Positions 1 through 8,437 of a stretch of DNA of 64,000 bases are shown piece after piece. Within the stretch, counting starts at the first letter, position 1, and each line of letters starts with the position of its first letter. Under the pieces are notes generated by a model. That model was given only the letters and a program-made list of their open reading frames with translations, made no database searches and was not told where the DNA came from. Made by a program: the position numbers and the translations under genes. Source of the stretch: Chitinophaga pinensis DSM 2588 (GTDB lineage: Bacteria; Bacteroidota; Bacteroidia; Chitinophagales; Chitinophagaceae); the NCBI RefSeq assembly GCF_000024005.1, contig NC_013132.1, positions 7,682,001-7,746,000 on the forward strand. The letters run 5' to 3'.

Positions 1-33
1 AAGGGCCGTCCACATTACAGCGGAACGGCCCTT
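1..33 (-). terminator. Intrinsic terminator of the GH99-like gene
   Basis: Nine-base arms AAGGGCCGT and ACGGCCCTT (1-9 and 25-33) enclose a 15-base loop, 17 bases past the stop codon at 51-53. What follows the stem on the minus strand lies outside the window, so a U-tract cannot be checked. Confidence 0.7.
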
Positions 34-50
34 CCTCCATATATGCAGTC

Positions 51-1655
51 TTAATTCTGCAAAGTCCACTGACCACTCTCAAAATTAGCCGGAACATTAG
101 TGCATTGCGCCAGACCGCTTTGATTCTCCAGGTTCAGGTAAGTATTCTGCCACTCATTTCTCAAACGGGTATAACCATTGTAACTTTCCAGGGCCCAGTA
201 ACTGCTGTAAAAGGTATCAGGCACATTAGAACTTTCCACATAGTTATACAGGTGCTCGATGTTCAGGTAATTGCCGGTAGCCGCATTCTTAAAGCGGATA
301 TGCCCGTTTACCGTTTCCTGTATCCAGCGATACTGATTACCCGTATTGCTGGTATTATATCTTACCTGTCCGTTCTGTTCATACAGGTAAGTGTTCAGCC
401 ACCTGTTTTTGATCAGTACTCCCGTAGCAGGCGGATTACCCGGATTGTTGCCACCACTGATACTGTTCAATAGGTTCTCGGCATTTCCCACCTGCAAATT
501 CGCCAGGTAAGAGAATACCTGGTTCAGCTGCTGCTGTATACTGCCATTACCCGAATATTGCTTTCTGTATTGATAGAGACGGTAGATCACCTCCAGTTCA
601 TGCTGACCATAAGGTACCCCCAGTTTCTGCTGCATAACGGTCAGGAAAGAATAACCAAACTCCTCTGTAGGTTCGATAATAGTACCTTCCCCATAGTCAT
701 TCCAGGTAGCAAACTGTATGATCTTCACACTGGAAGCCAACGCCTTATCCAGCATGGTAGAGAAGGTAGAAGTGCCATTGTGTGCAATCTGCCAGGTAGG
801 GCCATCAGCACCGCCTGCCTGATAAAAAGATTTAAACCCAGGATATACCACACCGATAGACAGCGGGAAGCTGGCTGCCTGTGTGTAGTAACGGTCTACT
901 ACACCCGGATGCTCCTGGTAGATCCAGGGGAATTCTCCACCGGCATTGTTCGCCCCTACTTCATTGGTAAAGCCAAACAACGGAATGATCTTAGGACGCG
1001 GATTAATCCCATTCAGCATGGTATTCCACTCTGAAGGCTGATGAAAGGTGATAGGTCCGAAGTTCAGTACAACAGGCTCATTACTGCTGTTACGCAGGTA
1101 ATTACCCTGATTGAAATAGTTATTCTGCATGTATACGAAATCGCCATTGGCATTCGCAGCCATACCCGGATCCCAGTTTCTGTCTTCGTGTACGATGGAG
1201 AATTGTAAACCGACAGCATTCAGTTTACTGATCAGCGCATTGGAATTAGCCAGATTATCCGGGTAATCATACCGCTGTCTGGTACCCGGCCAGTCAATGA
1301 ATACACCATCTGCACCGGCATACTTCATCAGCAGGAGCTGATATTCGATGATGTCCGGATCAGCGGAAGCATAAGGCCCCGTCTTAGGATAAAAATAAGC
1401 GGCAATCTGTCTTTTACCATTGACGATAATGTCAGGATTCTGGTTGTTCATTTTCCAGTGATAACCCCAGGCGCCTCTGGATGCAGGTGTTTCAAACCAG
1501 GGCATCCAATGAATAAAGATCTTCTTGCTGGTCGTTTTGGTGACTGGTACAACGGCTTTCAGATCAGCTTTCAGACGTGGAGTGACAGGTTCGAGTGACG
1601 ATTTGTTACACGCGAACAACAGAAGGGCACACAAGGCCCATAATAGCGTTCTCAT
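51..1655 (-). CDS. Secreted GH99/GH71-like glycoside hydrolase lipoprotein with C-terminal beta-trefoil
   Basis: The 534-residue product starts at the ATG at 1655, which gives a lipoprotein signal (LLLFAC lipobox near residue 16). An earlier in-frame TTG at 1745 would bury the signal under 30 hydrophilic residues. Residues about 40-390 look like a glycoside hydrolase barrel of the GH99/GH71-like group: an early IHWMPWF strand, GADGVFIDWPG with an acidic residue at a strand end, SIVHEDRNWD, and a late FATWNDYGEGTIIEPT segment with paired acids. Residues about 410-534 are three repeats of roughly 40 residues, each with a NTYL or NYLN core and a closing W, as in ricin-type or related beta-trefoil carbohydrate-binding domains. 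The likely role is hydrolysis of a mannan-like or other polysaccharide outside the cell. Substrate is not assignable from sequence alone. The family call is fairly firm, the exact GH family less so. Confidence 0.75.
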   Translation of the reverse strand: MRTLLWALCALLLFACNKSSLEPVTPRLKADLKAVVPVTKTTSKKIFIHWMPWFETPASRGAWGYHWKMNNQNPDIIVNGKRQIAAYFYPKTGPYASADPDIIEYQLLLMKYAGADGVFIDWPGTRQRYDYPDNLANSNALISKLNAVGLQFSIVHEDRNWDPGMAANANGDFVYMQNNYFNQGNYLRNSSNEPVVLNFGPITFHQPSEWNTMLNGINPRPKIIPLFGFTNEVGANNAGGEFPWIYQEHPGVVDRYYTQAASFPLSIGVVYPGFKSFYQAGGADGPTWQIAHNGTSTFSTMLDKALASSVKIIQFATWNDYGEGTIIEPTEEFGYSFLTVMQQKLGVPYGQHELEVIYRLYQYRKQYSGNGSIQQQLNQVFSYLANLQVGNAENLLNSISGGNNPGNPPATGVLIKNRWLNTYLYEQNGQVRYNTSNTGNQYRWIQETVNGHIRFKNAATGNYLNIEHLYNYVESSNVPDTFYSSYWALESYNGYTRLRNEWQNTYLNLENQSGLAQCTNVPANFESGQWTLQN

Positions 1656-1853
1656 TTGAGGGAAATTTGATGAATAAATAAATGGTTCTTTTGAGAATTG
1701 GAATGATATGGCTTTTCCGCGGTGAAAATACTTATCAGGTGTCAACCACGGTGAGAGTATATGAAAAATATAGAAGAAAAAAGAAGGACGGAAGTCTGAA
1801 AATATTAATAATCAAAACATTAAAAGCAAAACCCTCTTCACAAAATATAGGCT

Positions 1854-1942
1854 CAATCAATTAGGAATCAGGAATTACGAATGGGGAATTAAGCCGTTTG
1901 ATTGTGCTTATTCCTAATTTGTAATTCCTGATTCCTGATTGC
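1854..1942. repeat. A/T-rich palindromic repeat element 1
   Basis: Left arm 1854-1893 (CAATCA, GGAATCAGGAATTACGAAT...) pairs with right arm 1908-1942 (...ATTCCTGATTCCTGATTG) with a few mismatches around a short loop near 1894-1906. It fills much of the 323-base gap 1656-1978, downstream of the NIF3-like gene. The core unit is close to GGAATCA/GGAATTA, related to elements at 2921, 19839 and 25816. Nothing else recognisable lies in this gap. Confidence 0.8.
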
Positions 1943-1978
1943 AATAAACTAATGTCTTTTACGTTTCAGGAAAGCCGC

Positions 1979-2896
1979 TTACAAAAACCTCAACGAACTG
2001 CCACTTGGGATATGTGTTGCTTTGACGGCAGGAAATTTTGCCGCTAACCATTTCGCCATAAACTCCGATCCTGGTTCTTCGCTGACGACATGTCCCAACA
2101 CCACCAATGATAATTTTTTACCTGCTGCCCGTGCATCGCGTACGTACTCTGCCGTTTCCCATTCTGCTATTTCACCACAGACAAGTACGTCAGGTTGTGT
2201 ATCGATCATGTTCTGTATCTGTCTTCTGCCACCGGCTGCTCCCGGCATCAGTAACACCCGTTTGCAGGACTGTGCAGGATCACCGATATACCTGACTGCT
2301 TCTATATTCAGTTTCTTTTTCAGATCAGCGATCAGCGCTTTCAATGTCATCGCAGGTGCGAGATGATAGATCAGGTGATTGCCCTCTTCGAATTGCTCCC
2401 AGCCCAACTGTTCACTCAATCCTTTTCGCACACCATCCGGCCGGATGCTATGTACATAATCGTGATTACGCCATACTACAATATTGTGTTGTTGAAGGAG
2501 CTCAGCCTTATAACGGTATACATCATCTTTTTGCAGCCAGTCTGTTTCATCCGCATGATTGTAGAAGGCAGGTTCATGGGCAATGATAAAGTTGGCCTTT
2601 AATGCAATGGCTTTTTTAATCACTTCCACTGTAGGAAACATGGTTGTAACAATACCGGTTACTACGACATCCCGGTTGCCCGATTTTAATGTATCTACGG
2701 TATTGGAAAATGGTCCGCCGGGTACTTCTTTGATAAAGGCATCCATGATCTGTCCGACAGTGATCTTTTCCTGTACCGGTATAAATCCTGCTACCATGGC
2801 AGTCAGCGGAGATGCCAATACGATAGCCGAGCCTGCGGCTGTTATTTGTGTAAGGAATGTACGTCTGTTGATGGAGGTGTTGTTTTCACGTGGCAT
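1979..2896 (-). CDS. NIF3-like dinuclear-metal protein with Tat signal
   Basis: The 305-residue product carries a twin-arginine signal (NRRTFLT at residues 10-16 followed by a hydrophobic stretch to about 35). The rest resembles the NIF3/YbgI family: FIIAHEPAFYNH around residue 103 corresponds to the IIAHHP metal-binding segment, and a C-terminal stretch (VCGEIAEWE, then LGHVVSEEPG) matches the family's second metal-ligand region with His and Glu. NIF3 proteins form toroidal hexamers with two metal ions per subunit and have poorly defined hydrolase roles; they are usually cytosolic, so the export signal is unusual. ATG start at 2896. A perfect TAAATTTG box lies only five bases upstream. The gene stands alone between two palindromic repeats. 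Confidence 0.75.
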   Translation of the reverse strand: MPRENNTSINRRTFLTQITAAGSAIVLASPLTAMVAGFIPVQEKITVGQIMDAFIKEVPGGPFSNTVDTLKSGNRDVVVTGIVTTMFPTVEVIKKAIALKANFIIAHEPAFYNHADETDWLQKDDVYRYKAELLQQHNIVVWRNHDYVHSIRPDGVRKGLSEQLGWEQFEEGNHLIYHLAPAMTLKALIADLKKKLNIEAVRYIGDPAQSCKRVLLMPGAAGGRRQIQNMIDTQPDVLVCGEIAEWETAEYVRDARAAGKKLSLVVLGHVVSEEPGSEFMAKWLAAKFPAVKATHIPSGSSLRFL

Positions 2897-2901
2897 ATTA
2901 G

Positions 2902-2909
2902 CAAATTTA
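2902..2909 (-). promoter_or_regulatory. TAnnTTTG (-7) box upstream of the NIF3-like gene
   Basis: The minus strand reads TAAATTTG five bases before the ATG at 2896, an exact match to the Bacteroidota -7 consensus. If used, the transcript would be leaderless or nearly so. No clear -33 TTTG was found at the expected spacing, so it could be chance. Confidence 0.3.
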
Positions 2910-2920
2910 ACGGTAGGAAA

Positions 2921-3096
2921 ATTAAGGATTAAAAATTAGGAATTAAGAATTAGGAATTCCTTATTCCCGGCTAACTTGCTCCGTTAAGTCCCCCAAACAA
3001 AAAGCGCCTGTATCATCTCATGATACAGACGCCTTTTATTCCTCCGAAAGAAAATTGCCAGATAATTCCTAATTCTTAATTCCTAATTCCTAATTA
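2921..3096. repeat. A/T-rich palindromic repeat element 2 with nested hairpin
   Basis: Left arm 2921-2958 is a run of ATTAAGA/ATTAGGA-type heptads and right arm 3062-3095 is its reverse complement, ending three bases from the stop codon of the haloperoxidase gene (3099). Nested inside at 3000-3037 is a second hairpin with the perfect stem CTGTATCAT/ATGATACAG flanked by AAAAG and CTTTT. The inner hairpin resembles a bidirectional terminator; the outer palindrome is extra. Confidence 0.85.
3000..3037 (-). terminator. Inner hairpin, probable terminator of the haloperoxidase gene
   Basis: Stem CTGTATCAT/ATGATACAG with further GCG/CGC pairing and A-rich and T-rich ends, about 60 bases beyond the stop of the 3099-4448 gene. 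Confidence 0.65.
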
Positions 3097-3098
3097 CA

Positions 3099-4448
3099 TC
3101 AGTATCTCAACGACAACACCCTCAATCCCACCTCTCTTCCGGTCTGCGCACCTACTTCGCTGTCAAACTGGTAATGTATCCCGCCATAGATTCTCGATAT
3201 GGAAGCTTCATCGATCATCTGCTGGAAATTACCAAAAGAACGCGGTGCAAATCCTTCCGCTACTTTCTGGTTGTCAGTGAATGTATACGCGTTACCGAAA
3301 TATTCTGCCAGTACTGTACCGGCTGCACCTGTAAAGGAAGCATGGCCGGAAGTATAGGAAGGGAATGGTGGTGTCGCGATCAATGAACCCCAGCCGGCAT
3401 TGATATGACGCTGGATGTAAGTAACAGGACGCAGCAGGTTGTATTTGTACTTGTATTTCCAGCAAACGATACCTGCATCGTTTACGCTGATACCCGCCTG
3501 TGCGAAGAGTGTAGCGCTTTGGGTGAGGTTCAGTCCTTCGTCTGTCACCAATTGCGCAGTAATGGCTAGTAAATGTCCCGGAGGTGTAAAGGTACCACCA
3601 CCGTCTGCCCAGTAAAGTGCAGTGGTATTTTCTTCAGGCGTCAGTGTATTCACTTTGTTATACACATAGTAAGCCGCCTTGTAGAAAGCAGATGCGGTAT
3701 CTGTAGAAAACACCGGATGCTGAACAGGCGCTGTTTCAGGATAACGGGGTTTAACCAGCAGCCGGTTATTACCCCAGTAAGGCAACAATGCACGCTGAAA
3801 AGCAGGCGGTGTAGGCACCCAGAATGCCGGTCCGACAGGAGGTATATAATCAGTCGGGAACCCATTCAGGTAACCGTCTTTACCACCGTCAGTGGCTGAC
3901 CATGCGTAGATGGCCGCAGAGATCTGTTTACCAAAGTTCACCGAACGGTTAACTTCATCCTGGTCACACCCTCCGGAGAGGTTCACCAGGTTCAGGCTAT
4001 CCTGCGCTTTGATAATAGCCGCATTGGCAGCATTTACGTTAGGGTACAAACGGGTAATAATGTCAGCCATGGCGCTGTTGGCTGCTATTTCCCAATTGTA
4101 TCGCTTCCCTCTTTCAGGGCGGGGTATGTTGTACAAACCGTTGAGTTGTCCGCTGAGCGAATGACCATTGCGATCACTCCATACAACGGCTTCATGCAGG
4201 GCAATACCGGTATAAGCCAGTGCTCTCGCAGCAACTGGAGGTGTGAAACCAGGAGTCTCCTTAATAAGTTTAAATTCCAGCTGATACCAGGAAACGGGAA
4301 TGGAGGCACCAGCGGGTGTTCTTGCCGACTGGTCGGCGACAGCAATCGTGTTTTCAGGGGAAGGTGCCTGTTCTTCTTTGTTACATGCAGCAACAATGAG
4401 GGAAATAAAGAGGAAAATGCACCACGAACGTACAGCATAAATGGTCAT
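3099..4448 (-). CDS. Vanadium-dependent haloperoxidase / PAP2-superfamily lipoprotein
   Basis: The 449-residue product has a lipoprotein signal ending in VAAC near residue 21. Its C-terminal half holds the three PAP2/vanadium-haloperoxidase motifs: a KX6RP motif (KYKYNLLRP), PSYTSGHASF with the catalytic-loop His, and SRIYGGIHYQFD with the second His. This arrangement matches secreted bacterial vanadium-dependent haloperoxidase-like proteins rather than small PAP2 lipid phosphatases. Known members either oxidise halides with peroxide or hydrolyse phosphoesters, and motifs alone do not separate these. ATG start at 4448. It is single-gene, with a nested palindrome-terminator directly after the stop. 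Confidence 0.85.
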   Translation of the reverse strand: MTIYAVRSWCIFLFISLIVAACNKEEQAPSPENTIAVADQSARTPAGASIPVSWYQLEFKLIKETPGFTPPVAARALAYTGIALHEAVVWSDRNGHSLSGQLNGLYNIPRPERGKRYNWEIAANSAMADIITRLYPNVNAANAAIIKAQDSLNLVNLSGGCDQDEVNRSVNFGKQISAAIYAWSATDGGKDGYLNGFPTDYIPPVGPAFWVPTPPAFQRALLPYWGNNRLLVKPRYPETAPVQHPVFSTDTASAFYKAAYYVYNKVNTLTPEENTTALYWADGGGTFTPPGHLLAITAQLVTDEGLNLTQSATLFAQAGISVNDAGIVCWKYKYKYNLLRPVTYIQRHINAGWGSLIATPPFPSYTSGHASFTGAAGTVLAEYFGNAYTFTDNQKVAEGFAPRSFGNFQQMIDEASISRIYGGIHYQFDSEVGAQTGREVGLRVLSLRY

Positions 4449-4679
4449 ATTTTGGGAGTTTAAGAGGCTGTAATTTACAGCCTATGAGGGAAATGAGGCG
4501 GCAGTCAGATAGAGATAAAGCGAACAAAATCACTGTTTTTTTGTAGCATTCCATTGAAAAAAAACGTACCTTAGCAGCATTGTTTTTGACGTTATAGAAG
4601 TATACCCCAACAAAAGAATGTTTAGGAATCCCCATAAACCACAACCCCTTTATTTCACCAAATACCCCATTCCAATATT

Positions 4680-5462
4680 ATGGAAGCACTCAAACTTATC
4701 AGAATCAATAGTACAGGTCCACTGGTAGAAAGCTGGCAGTTTTTTCTCATCGGACAACATCTTTACTTCGGCGAAGCCGATGGTGTTTTTTCCCGTGAAG
4801 TACAGCAGGCGACCATCACCTTTCAGCAAAAGCACAACCTCCAGCCCGATGGCGTAGTAGGCAACAAAACATACGGCGTTGCGATGCAGCTGGGCTTCGA
4901 TGGCATCCTGGACGAAAGGGACGATAAATCAGGTCCTGATTTCCCCAAATCGCCATCTTTCAAACCATTGGTTTCAAATGATGAAAGAGCCGCTGTATTC
5001 GGTCGCTTTTCTTTTGTATCAGATCCGGTACCCGGCAACCCCGAAAACATCCGTATCACTGACAACTGGGCCACTGAAAATATCAAGATGGTATCTATCC
5101 CCCAGCTGATCAACATCAAAGGATCAGACAGGGTACAGTTTCACCGGAAGGCAGAAGGACAGCTGATCAGCCTCTGGCAGGACTGGGAAGATGCCGGCTT
5201 ATTACCGCTGGTATTAACCTGGGCGGGATCATTTGTACCAAGATTCATCAGAGGTAGCAGAAAAACACTCAGTAACCACTCATTCGGTTCAGCTTTCGAT
5301 ATCAATGTGGCCTGGAACCCGCTGGGCGCCGTACCTGCACTCGTCGGACAAAAAGGATCTGTCCGCGAACTCGTACAGATCGCCAACAAGAATGGTTTCT
5401 ACTGGGGCGGACATTTCACCCGTAAAGACGGTATGCACTTCGAAGTGGCACAGATAAAGTAA
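4680..5462 (+). CDS. Peptidoglycan-binding M15-type peptidase
   Basis: The 260-residue product has an N-terminal peptidoglycan-binding domain 1 (residues about 10-75: FQQKHNLQPDGVVGNKTYG) and a C-terminal M15 metallopeptidase domain. Zinc ligands are visible as NHSFGSAFDIN (His200, Asp207) and DGMHFE (His253), the arrangement of L-alanyl-D-glutamate or D-Ala-D-Ala peptidases. No signal peptide is evident, so export, if any, is by another route or through lysis. Similar modules occur in phage endolysins, but no other phage gene is nearby. The ATG at 4680 is the first start. A 60-base palindrome begins four bases after the stop. Confidence 0.85.
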   Translation: MEALKLIRINSTGPLVESWQFFLIGQHLYFGEADGVFSREVQQATITFQQKHNLQPDGVVGNKTYGVAMQLGFDGILDERDDKSGPDFPKSPSFKPLVSNDERAAVFGRFSFVSDPVPGNPENIRITDNWATENIKMVSIPQLINIKGSDRVQFHRKAEGQLISLWQDWEDAGLLPLVLTWAGSFVPRFIRGSRKTLSNHSFGSAFDINVAWNPLGAVPALVGQKGSVRELVQIANKNGFYWGGHFTRKDGMHFEVAQIK

Positions 5463-5466
5463 CAGC

Positions 5467-5526
5467 ATATTCATATGAAAAGAAGGCCTTCCTGACGTCA
5501 GGAAGGCCCTCTTTTCATATGAATAT
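5467..5526. terminator. 60-base near-perfect palindrome after the M15 gene
   Basis: The two 30-base halves are reverse complements with a single mismatch and no loop, centred on GACGTC at 5496-5497. Its middle is GC-rich (GGCCTTCCTGA) and its ends are CATATGAA/TTCATATG. Position suggests a transcription terminator, but the length and lack of a spacer exceed what a simple terminator needs. Confidence 0.7.
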
Positions 5527-5887
5527 ACGATTATGGTCAATATAGTCCTTAATGCCCTTAAAATGCCTTAAAACACGTTTTCACTCACAAGCGGATTATA
5601 CTGTAAACAATCAGCAGTCAGTTACTTTATCTTAGCAATACTCAGCACCGGTTCTTTCCCCATTATACTATACTTATGCTTCGTTGATGCTCCGAAAAAG
5701 ACGTAGCATCAAGGTAAGATAATTATAGTCTGACTACTATTTTGTCCTCAAATGAGGGTAAATCTTTCCGTAAATGATATGGCCATATTCCTCCGGCTGA
5801 CGAACTTACACATGGCAGAATAATCTTACCCCAGTTCCCTCCATCCAAAGACCCGAAGTATGGACCGCTCGTTAATCATTAAGCACT
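5527..5887. other. 361-base intergenic region before the methyltransferase gene
   Basis: No ORF is convincing here. The only structure noticed is a hairpin with arms TTGATGCT (5684-5691) and AGCATCAA (5705-5712) around a 13-base loop, which might be an operator or leader structure for the downstream gene. Confidence 0.4.
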
Positions 5888-6679
5888 ATGCATATGGAAT
5901 ACAACAGGCTCGCTGATGTAAAGCGCTTACAGTTTATTATCCACACCCTGAAACAACATCTCCCCGAAGGCGCCACCGTATTGGACGTAGGCTGCGGCAA
6001 CGGCATCATTGCCAGAGGACTTGGAGAAGAAGGCTTCCAGGTATACGGCATCGATGTGAGTCATAAGGCTGTCGAAAAAGCCCGTTCACTGACCCATATG
6101 CCCCATGTTACCTTTGACGTCATCAGTGCAGAAGCGCTTGTCGCTGATGGCAACCGCTATCATGCCGTGATCTGTAGCGAAGTACTGGAACACCTGAATC
6201 ATCCTGAGAAATTGCTGGATGTATTATTCCAGTCTCTCACCGACGAAGGTGTATTGATCGTAACAGTACCTAACGGTATGGGACCCAGAGAAGTACTGGT
6301 CACAAAACCCGTTATTGCCCTCCGGCAAAAAGATAATTGGTTATGGAAATGTTTATTGAAACTCAAGACAATAATGGGATATAAAGGCACGACTGTACAA
6401 TCAGATGCCGATGACCTCACACATGTGCAGTTTTTCAGCAAACAATCACTGGAAAATCTGGCCAGGAAAACACGGTTTAAAATTGTGCGTTTCGGCAAAA
6501 CAAATTTTATTGACGATGTTTTTCCTTTTTCTTTTTTTACAAAAAAGATAAGAATTCTTCAAAAATGGGACGGCGCTCTTGCCGAAGTACTTCCATATCA
6601 ACTCACTGGAAGTTTCGTAACAGTATGGGAGAAAAATCTGCCTGCCGGACAAGCAGTACTGATAGCAGAAAAAAGCTGA
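5888..6679 (+). CDS. Class I SAM-dependent methyltransferase
   Basis: The 263-residue product has the Rossmann SAM-binding motif VLDVGCGNGIIARGLG at residues about 33-48, followed by the acidic end of beta-2 (YGIDVS) and a post-I/II segment with VICSEVLEHL around residue 100. This is the UbiG/methyltransferase-11/23 type found with many small-molecule and glycan pathways. The C-terminal part (about 150-263) is not informative about substrate. ATG start at 5888. The next gene begins 74 bases later behind its own promoter-like box, so it is probably monocistronic. Confidence 0.8.
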   Translation: MHMEYNRLADVKRLQFIIHTLKQHLPEGATVLDVGCGNGIIARGLGEEGFQVYGIDVSHKAVEKARSLTHMPHVTFDVISAEALVADGNRYHAVICSEVLEHLNHPEKLLDVLFQSLTDEGVLIVTVPNGMGPREVLVTKPVIALRQKDNWLWKCLLKLKTIMGYKGTTVQSDADDLTHVQFFSKQSLENLARKTRFKIVRFGKTNFIDDVFPFSFFTKKIRILQKWDGALAEVLPYQLTGSFVTVWEKNLPAGQAVLIAEKS

Positions 6680-6719
6680 TCCAGCTGGCATTTTGAGGTG
6701 CATTCTCATGGTTTTTATG

Positions 6720-6727
6720 TAAATTTG
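6720..6727 (+). promoter_or_regulatory. TAnnTTTG (-7) box for the gliding-type adhesin
   Basis: TAAATTTG, an exact match to the Bacteroidota -7 box, sits 26 bases before the ATG at 6754. A TTTTG at 6691-6695 is a possible -33 element, but its 24-base spacing is longer than usual. Confidence 0.4.
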
Positions 6728-6753
6728 TATTACCTATACCCGTAATATAATCT

Positions 6754-8361
6754 ATGAAAACCTTCAGTGTACTATTCAACATACTGAAAACCATCTCCGT
6801 ATCTTTATTGATCATGCTACCATTTACAGCGGGGTCACAATCGATGCCGATTTATTTGCAGAATCCATCATTCGAAGGACAACCTACAATGAATGGTATA
6901 CCAGCACCCTGGTACCAACGTTCTGTAAATCTGATAGCATACACACTACCGCTTGGATCGAACAATGAGATACCCCCTTCAGATGGTAAGACATATGCCG
7001 CTTTGCTCGCAGCATCAGAGAATAATACATCTGCCGGTCATGCTGTATGGACTTCTATCGGACAACAATTATCACATCCCATCGAAGCAGGTAAAGCCTA
7101 TCTCATATCTTTTGATATGGCCTTGATGCCCGAAGATGATAAGAGTGATCAGACAGCTGCTACCTCTACTGCTTTAGCAATACTGGGCTCCAGTTCTGAA
7201 CAGGATATAGGAGAACGCATCTGGTACTCAGGTATTTACTACGACAGAAAATGGGGAAGAATCACAGCTGTACTGAAACCGAAAAAGACATACGCACATC
7301 TTCGCTTTGAACCTTACGTAACTGACTATGACGACACTTGTTATGTCGTCACATTCCTCGACAATATCTCCATGATCGAAGAAACACTCAACTTCGATAC
7401 CTATGCAGAGAATACCTGTTATGGACACAGTCAGGGGAAGGTATCAGTACAGATGCATACCATGGATAAAGACAATTACGTATTTCGCTGGATGCCCGGA
7501 GGTTATACAACACCGGAAGTCTCTCAGCTACCGGCAGGCAAATACACGGTGACCGTCACCAATACCACGAAAGGTAATTCCAGGTCGGAAACCGTAGAGG
7601 TCAAACAATGGGATATCAACATCAATCCCATCGTAACACCTATCAGTTGTAACGGAGAATCGGATGCCGCTATCAATGCAAATGCAAGTGGTAGTAAAGC
7701 GCCTTATAAATATGCCCTGGTCAACCAGTTTCCTGAACAGGATTCCCCTGTATTCAGTAACCTGCGCGCCAATTATTATACACTGCAGGTAACCGATAGT
7801 ATGGGTTGTAATAAGATGCAGAGCATCAACATCCCTAACCCTCTGGTACTCCAGGTAAAAGACGCCAGTACGAAGTCGCTTTCCTGCAGCAGCGTAAGAG
7901 ACGGTCAGATCATTATCACCATGAGCGGTGGTACTACGCCTTATCATTACAGCATATCTGATACAGCTACGCAACTGGAAAACCGCTTCCGTCGACTGGA
8001 CGCTGGTAGTTATCATTACAAAGTTGCCGATGACCATAATTGTACTGTTGAAGGCAATATTACAGTAGAAAGAGGGATGAATGATTGTGCAGTGTATATG
8101 CCTTCCGCATTCAGTCCGAATGGCGATGGTAAAAACGATCTGTTCAAAGCACGTGTACAGGACGACGTCACCGACTTCCGCCTGAGCATCTTCGGCAGAT
8201 GGGGACAACTCGTATACGAGAGCAGTGATCCGGAAGCCGGGTGGAATGGTAAAATGCGCGGCGCTGATCTGCCATCAGGCACCTATATCTGGAGTGTGAT
8301 CTACACAGATAGTAAGAAGCAACCCATGAAACAACAAGGTACCGTAACCATGTTTAAATAA
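6754..8361 (+). CDS. Secreted protein with SprB-like repeats and gliding-motility/T9SS type B C-terminal domain
   Basis: The 535-residue product has a signal peptide (residues 1-27), a beta-sandwich-like region (about 30-210) rich in Asp and aromatic residues, then two or three SprB/PKD-like repeats recognisable by PISCNGESDAAIN and LSCSSVRDGQIIIT segments (about 285-440). The last 85 residues are a classic CHU_C/gliding-motility C-terminal domain: MPSAFSPNGDGKNDLF, IFGRWGQLVYE, GWNGK and LPSGTYIW. In this family the C-terminal domain directs secretion by the type IX system, so the product is expected at the cell surface or released. Ligand unknown. Monocistronic, with a strong terminator immediately downstream. 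Confidence 0.9.
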   Translation: MKTFSVLFNILKTISVSLLIMLPFTAGSQSMPIYLQNPSFEGQPTMNGIPAPWYQRSVNLIAYTLPLGSNNEIPPSDGKTYAALLAASENNTSAGHAVWTSIGQQLSHPIEAGKAYLISFDMALMPEDDKSDQTAATSTALAILGSSSEQDIGERIWYSGIYYDRKWGRITAVLKPKKTYAHLRFEPYVTDYDDTCYVVTFLDNISMIEETLNFDTYAENTCYGHSQGKVSVQMHTMDKDNYVFRWMPGGYTTPEVSQLPAGKYTVTVTNTTKGNSRSETVEVKQWDININPIVTPISCNGESDAAINANASGSKAPYKYALVNQFPEQDSPVFSNLRANYYTLQVTDSMGCNKMQSINIPNPLVLQVKDASTKSLSCSSVRDGQIIITMSGGTTPYHYSISDTATQLENRFRRLDAGSYHYKVADDHNCTVEGNITVERGMNDCAVYMPSAFSPNGDGKNDLFKARVQDDVTDFRLSIFGRWGQLVYESSDPEAGWNGKMRGADLPSGTYIWSVIYTDSKKQPMKQQGTVTMFK

Positions 8362-8366
8362 AATAG

Positions 8367-8400
8367 CAGGGGCCGATCTAAGATCAGCCCCTGTTCATTT
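8367..8400 (+). terminator. Intrinsic terminator of the T9SS protein gene
   Basis: Stem CAGGGGCCGATC (8367-8378) with GATCAGCCCCTG (8382-8393), one mismatch, followed by TTCATTT. Confidence 0.8.
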
Positions 8401-8437
8401 ACATCCCTCCTTCAGGAGGTGCTTTAATGCCTCGCTG

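Noticed and set aside
4680..5462. M15 gene as a prophage endolysin
   Set aside because: The domain match fits an endolysin, but no other phage gene surrounds it; treated as a chromosomal wall peptidase.
7528..8208. 226-residue minus-strand ORF across the T9SS protein gene
   Set aside because: Overlaps a clearly coding gene with signal and C-terminal domain; composition is that of an antisense shadow.
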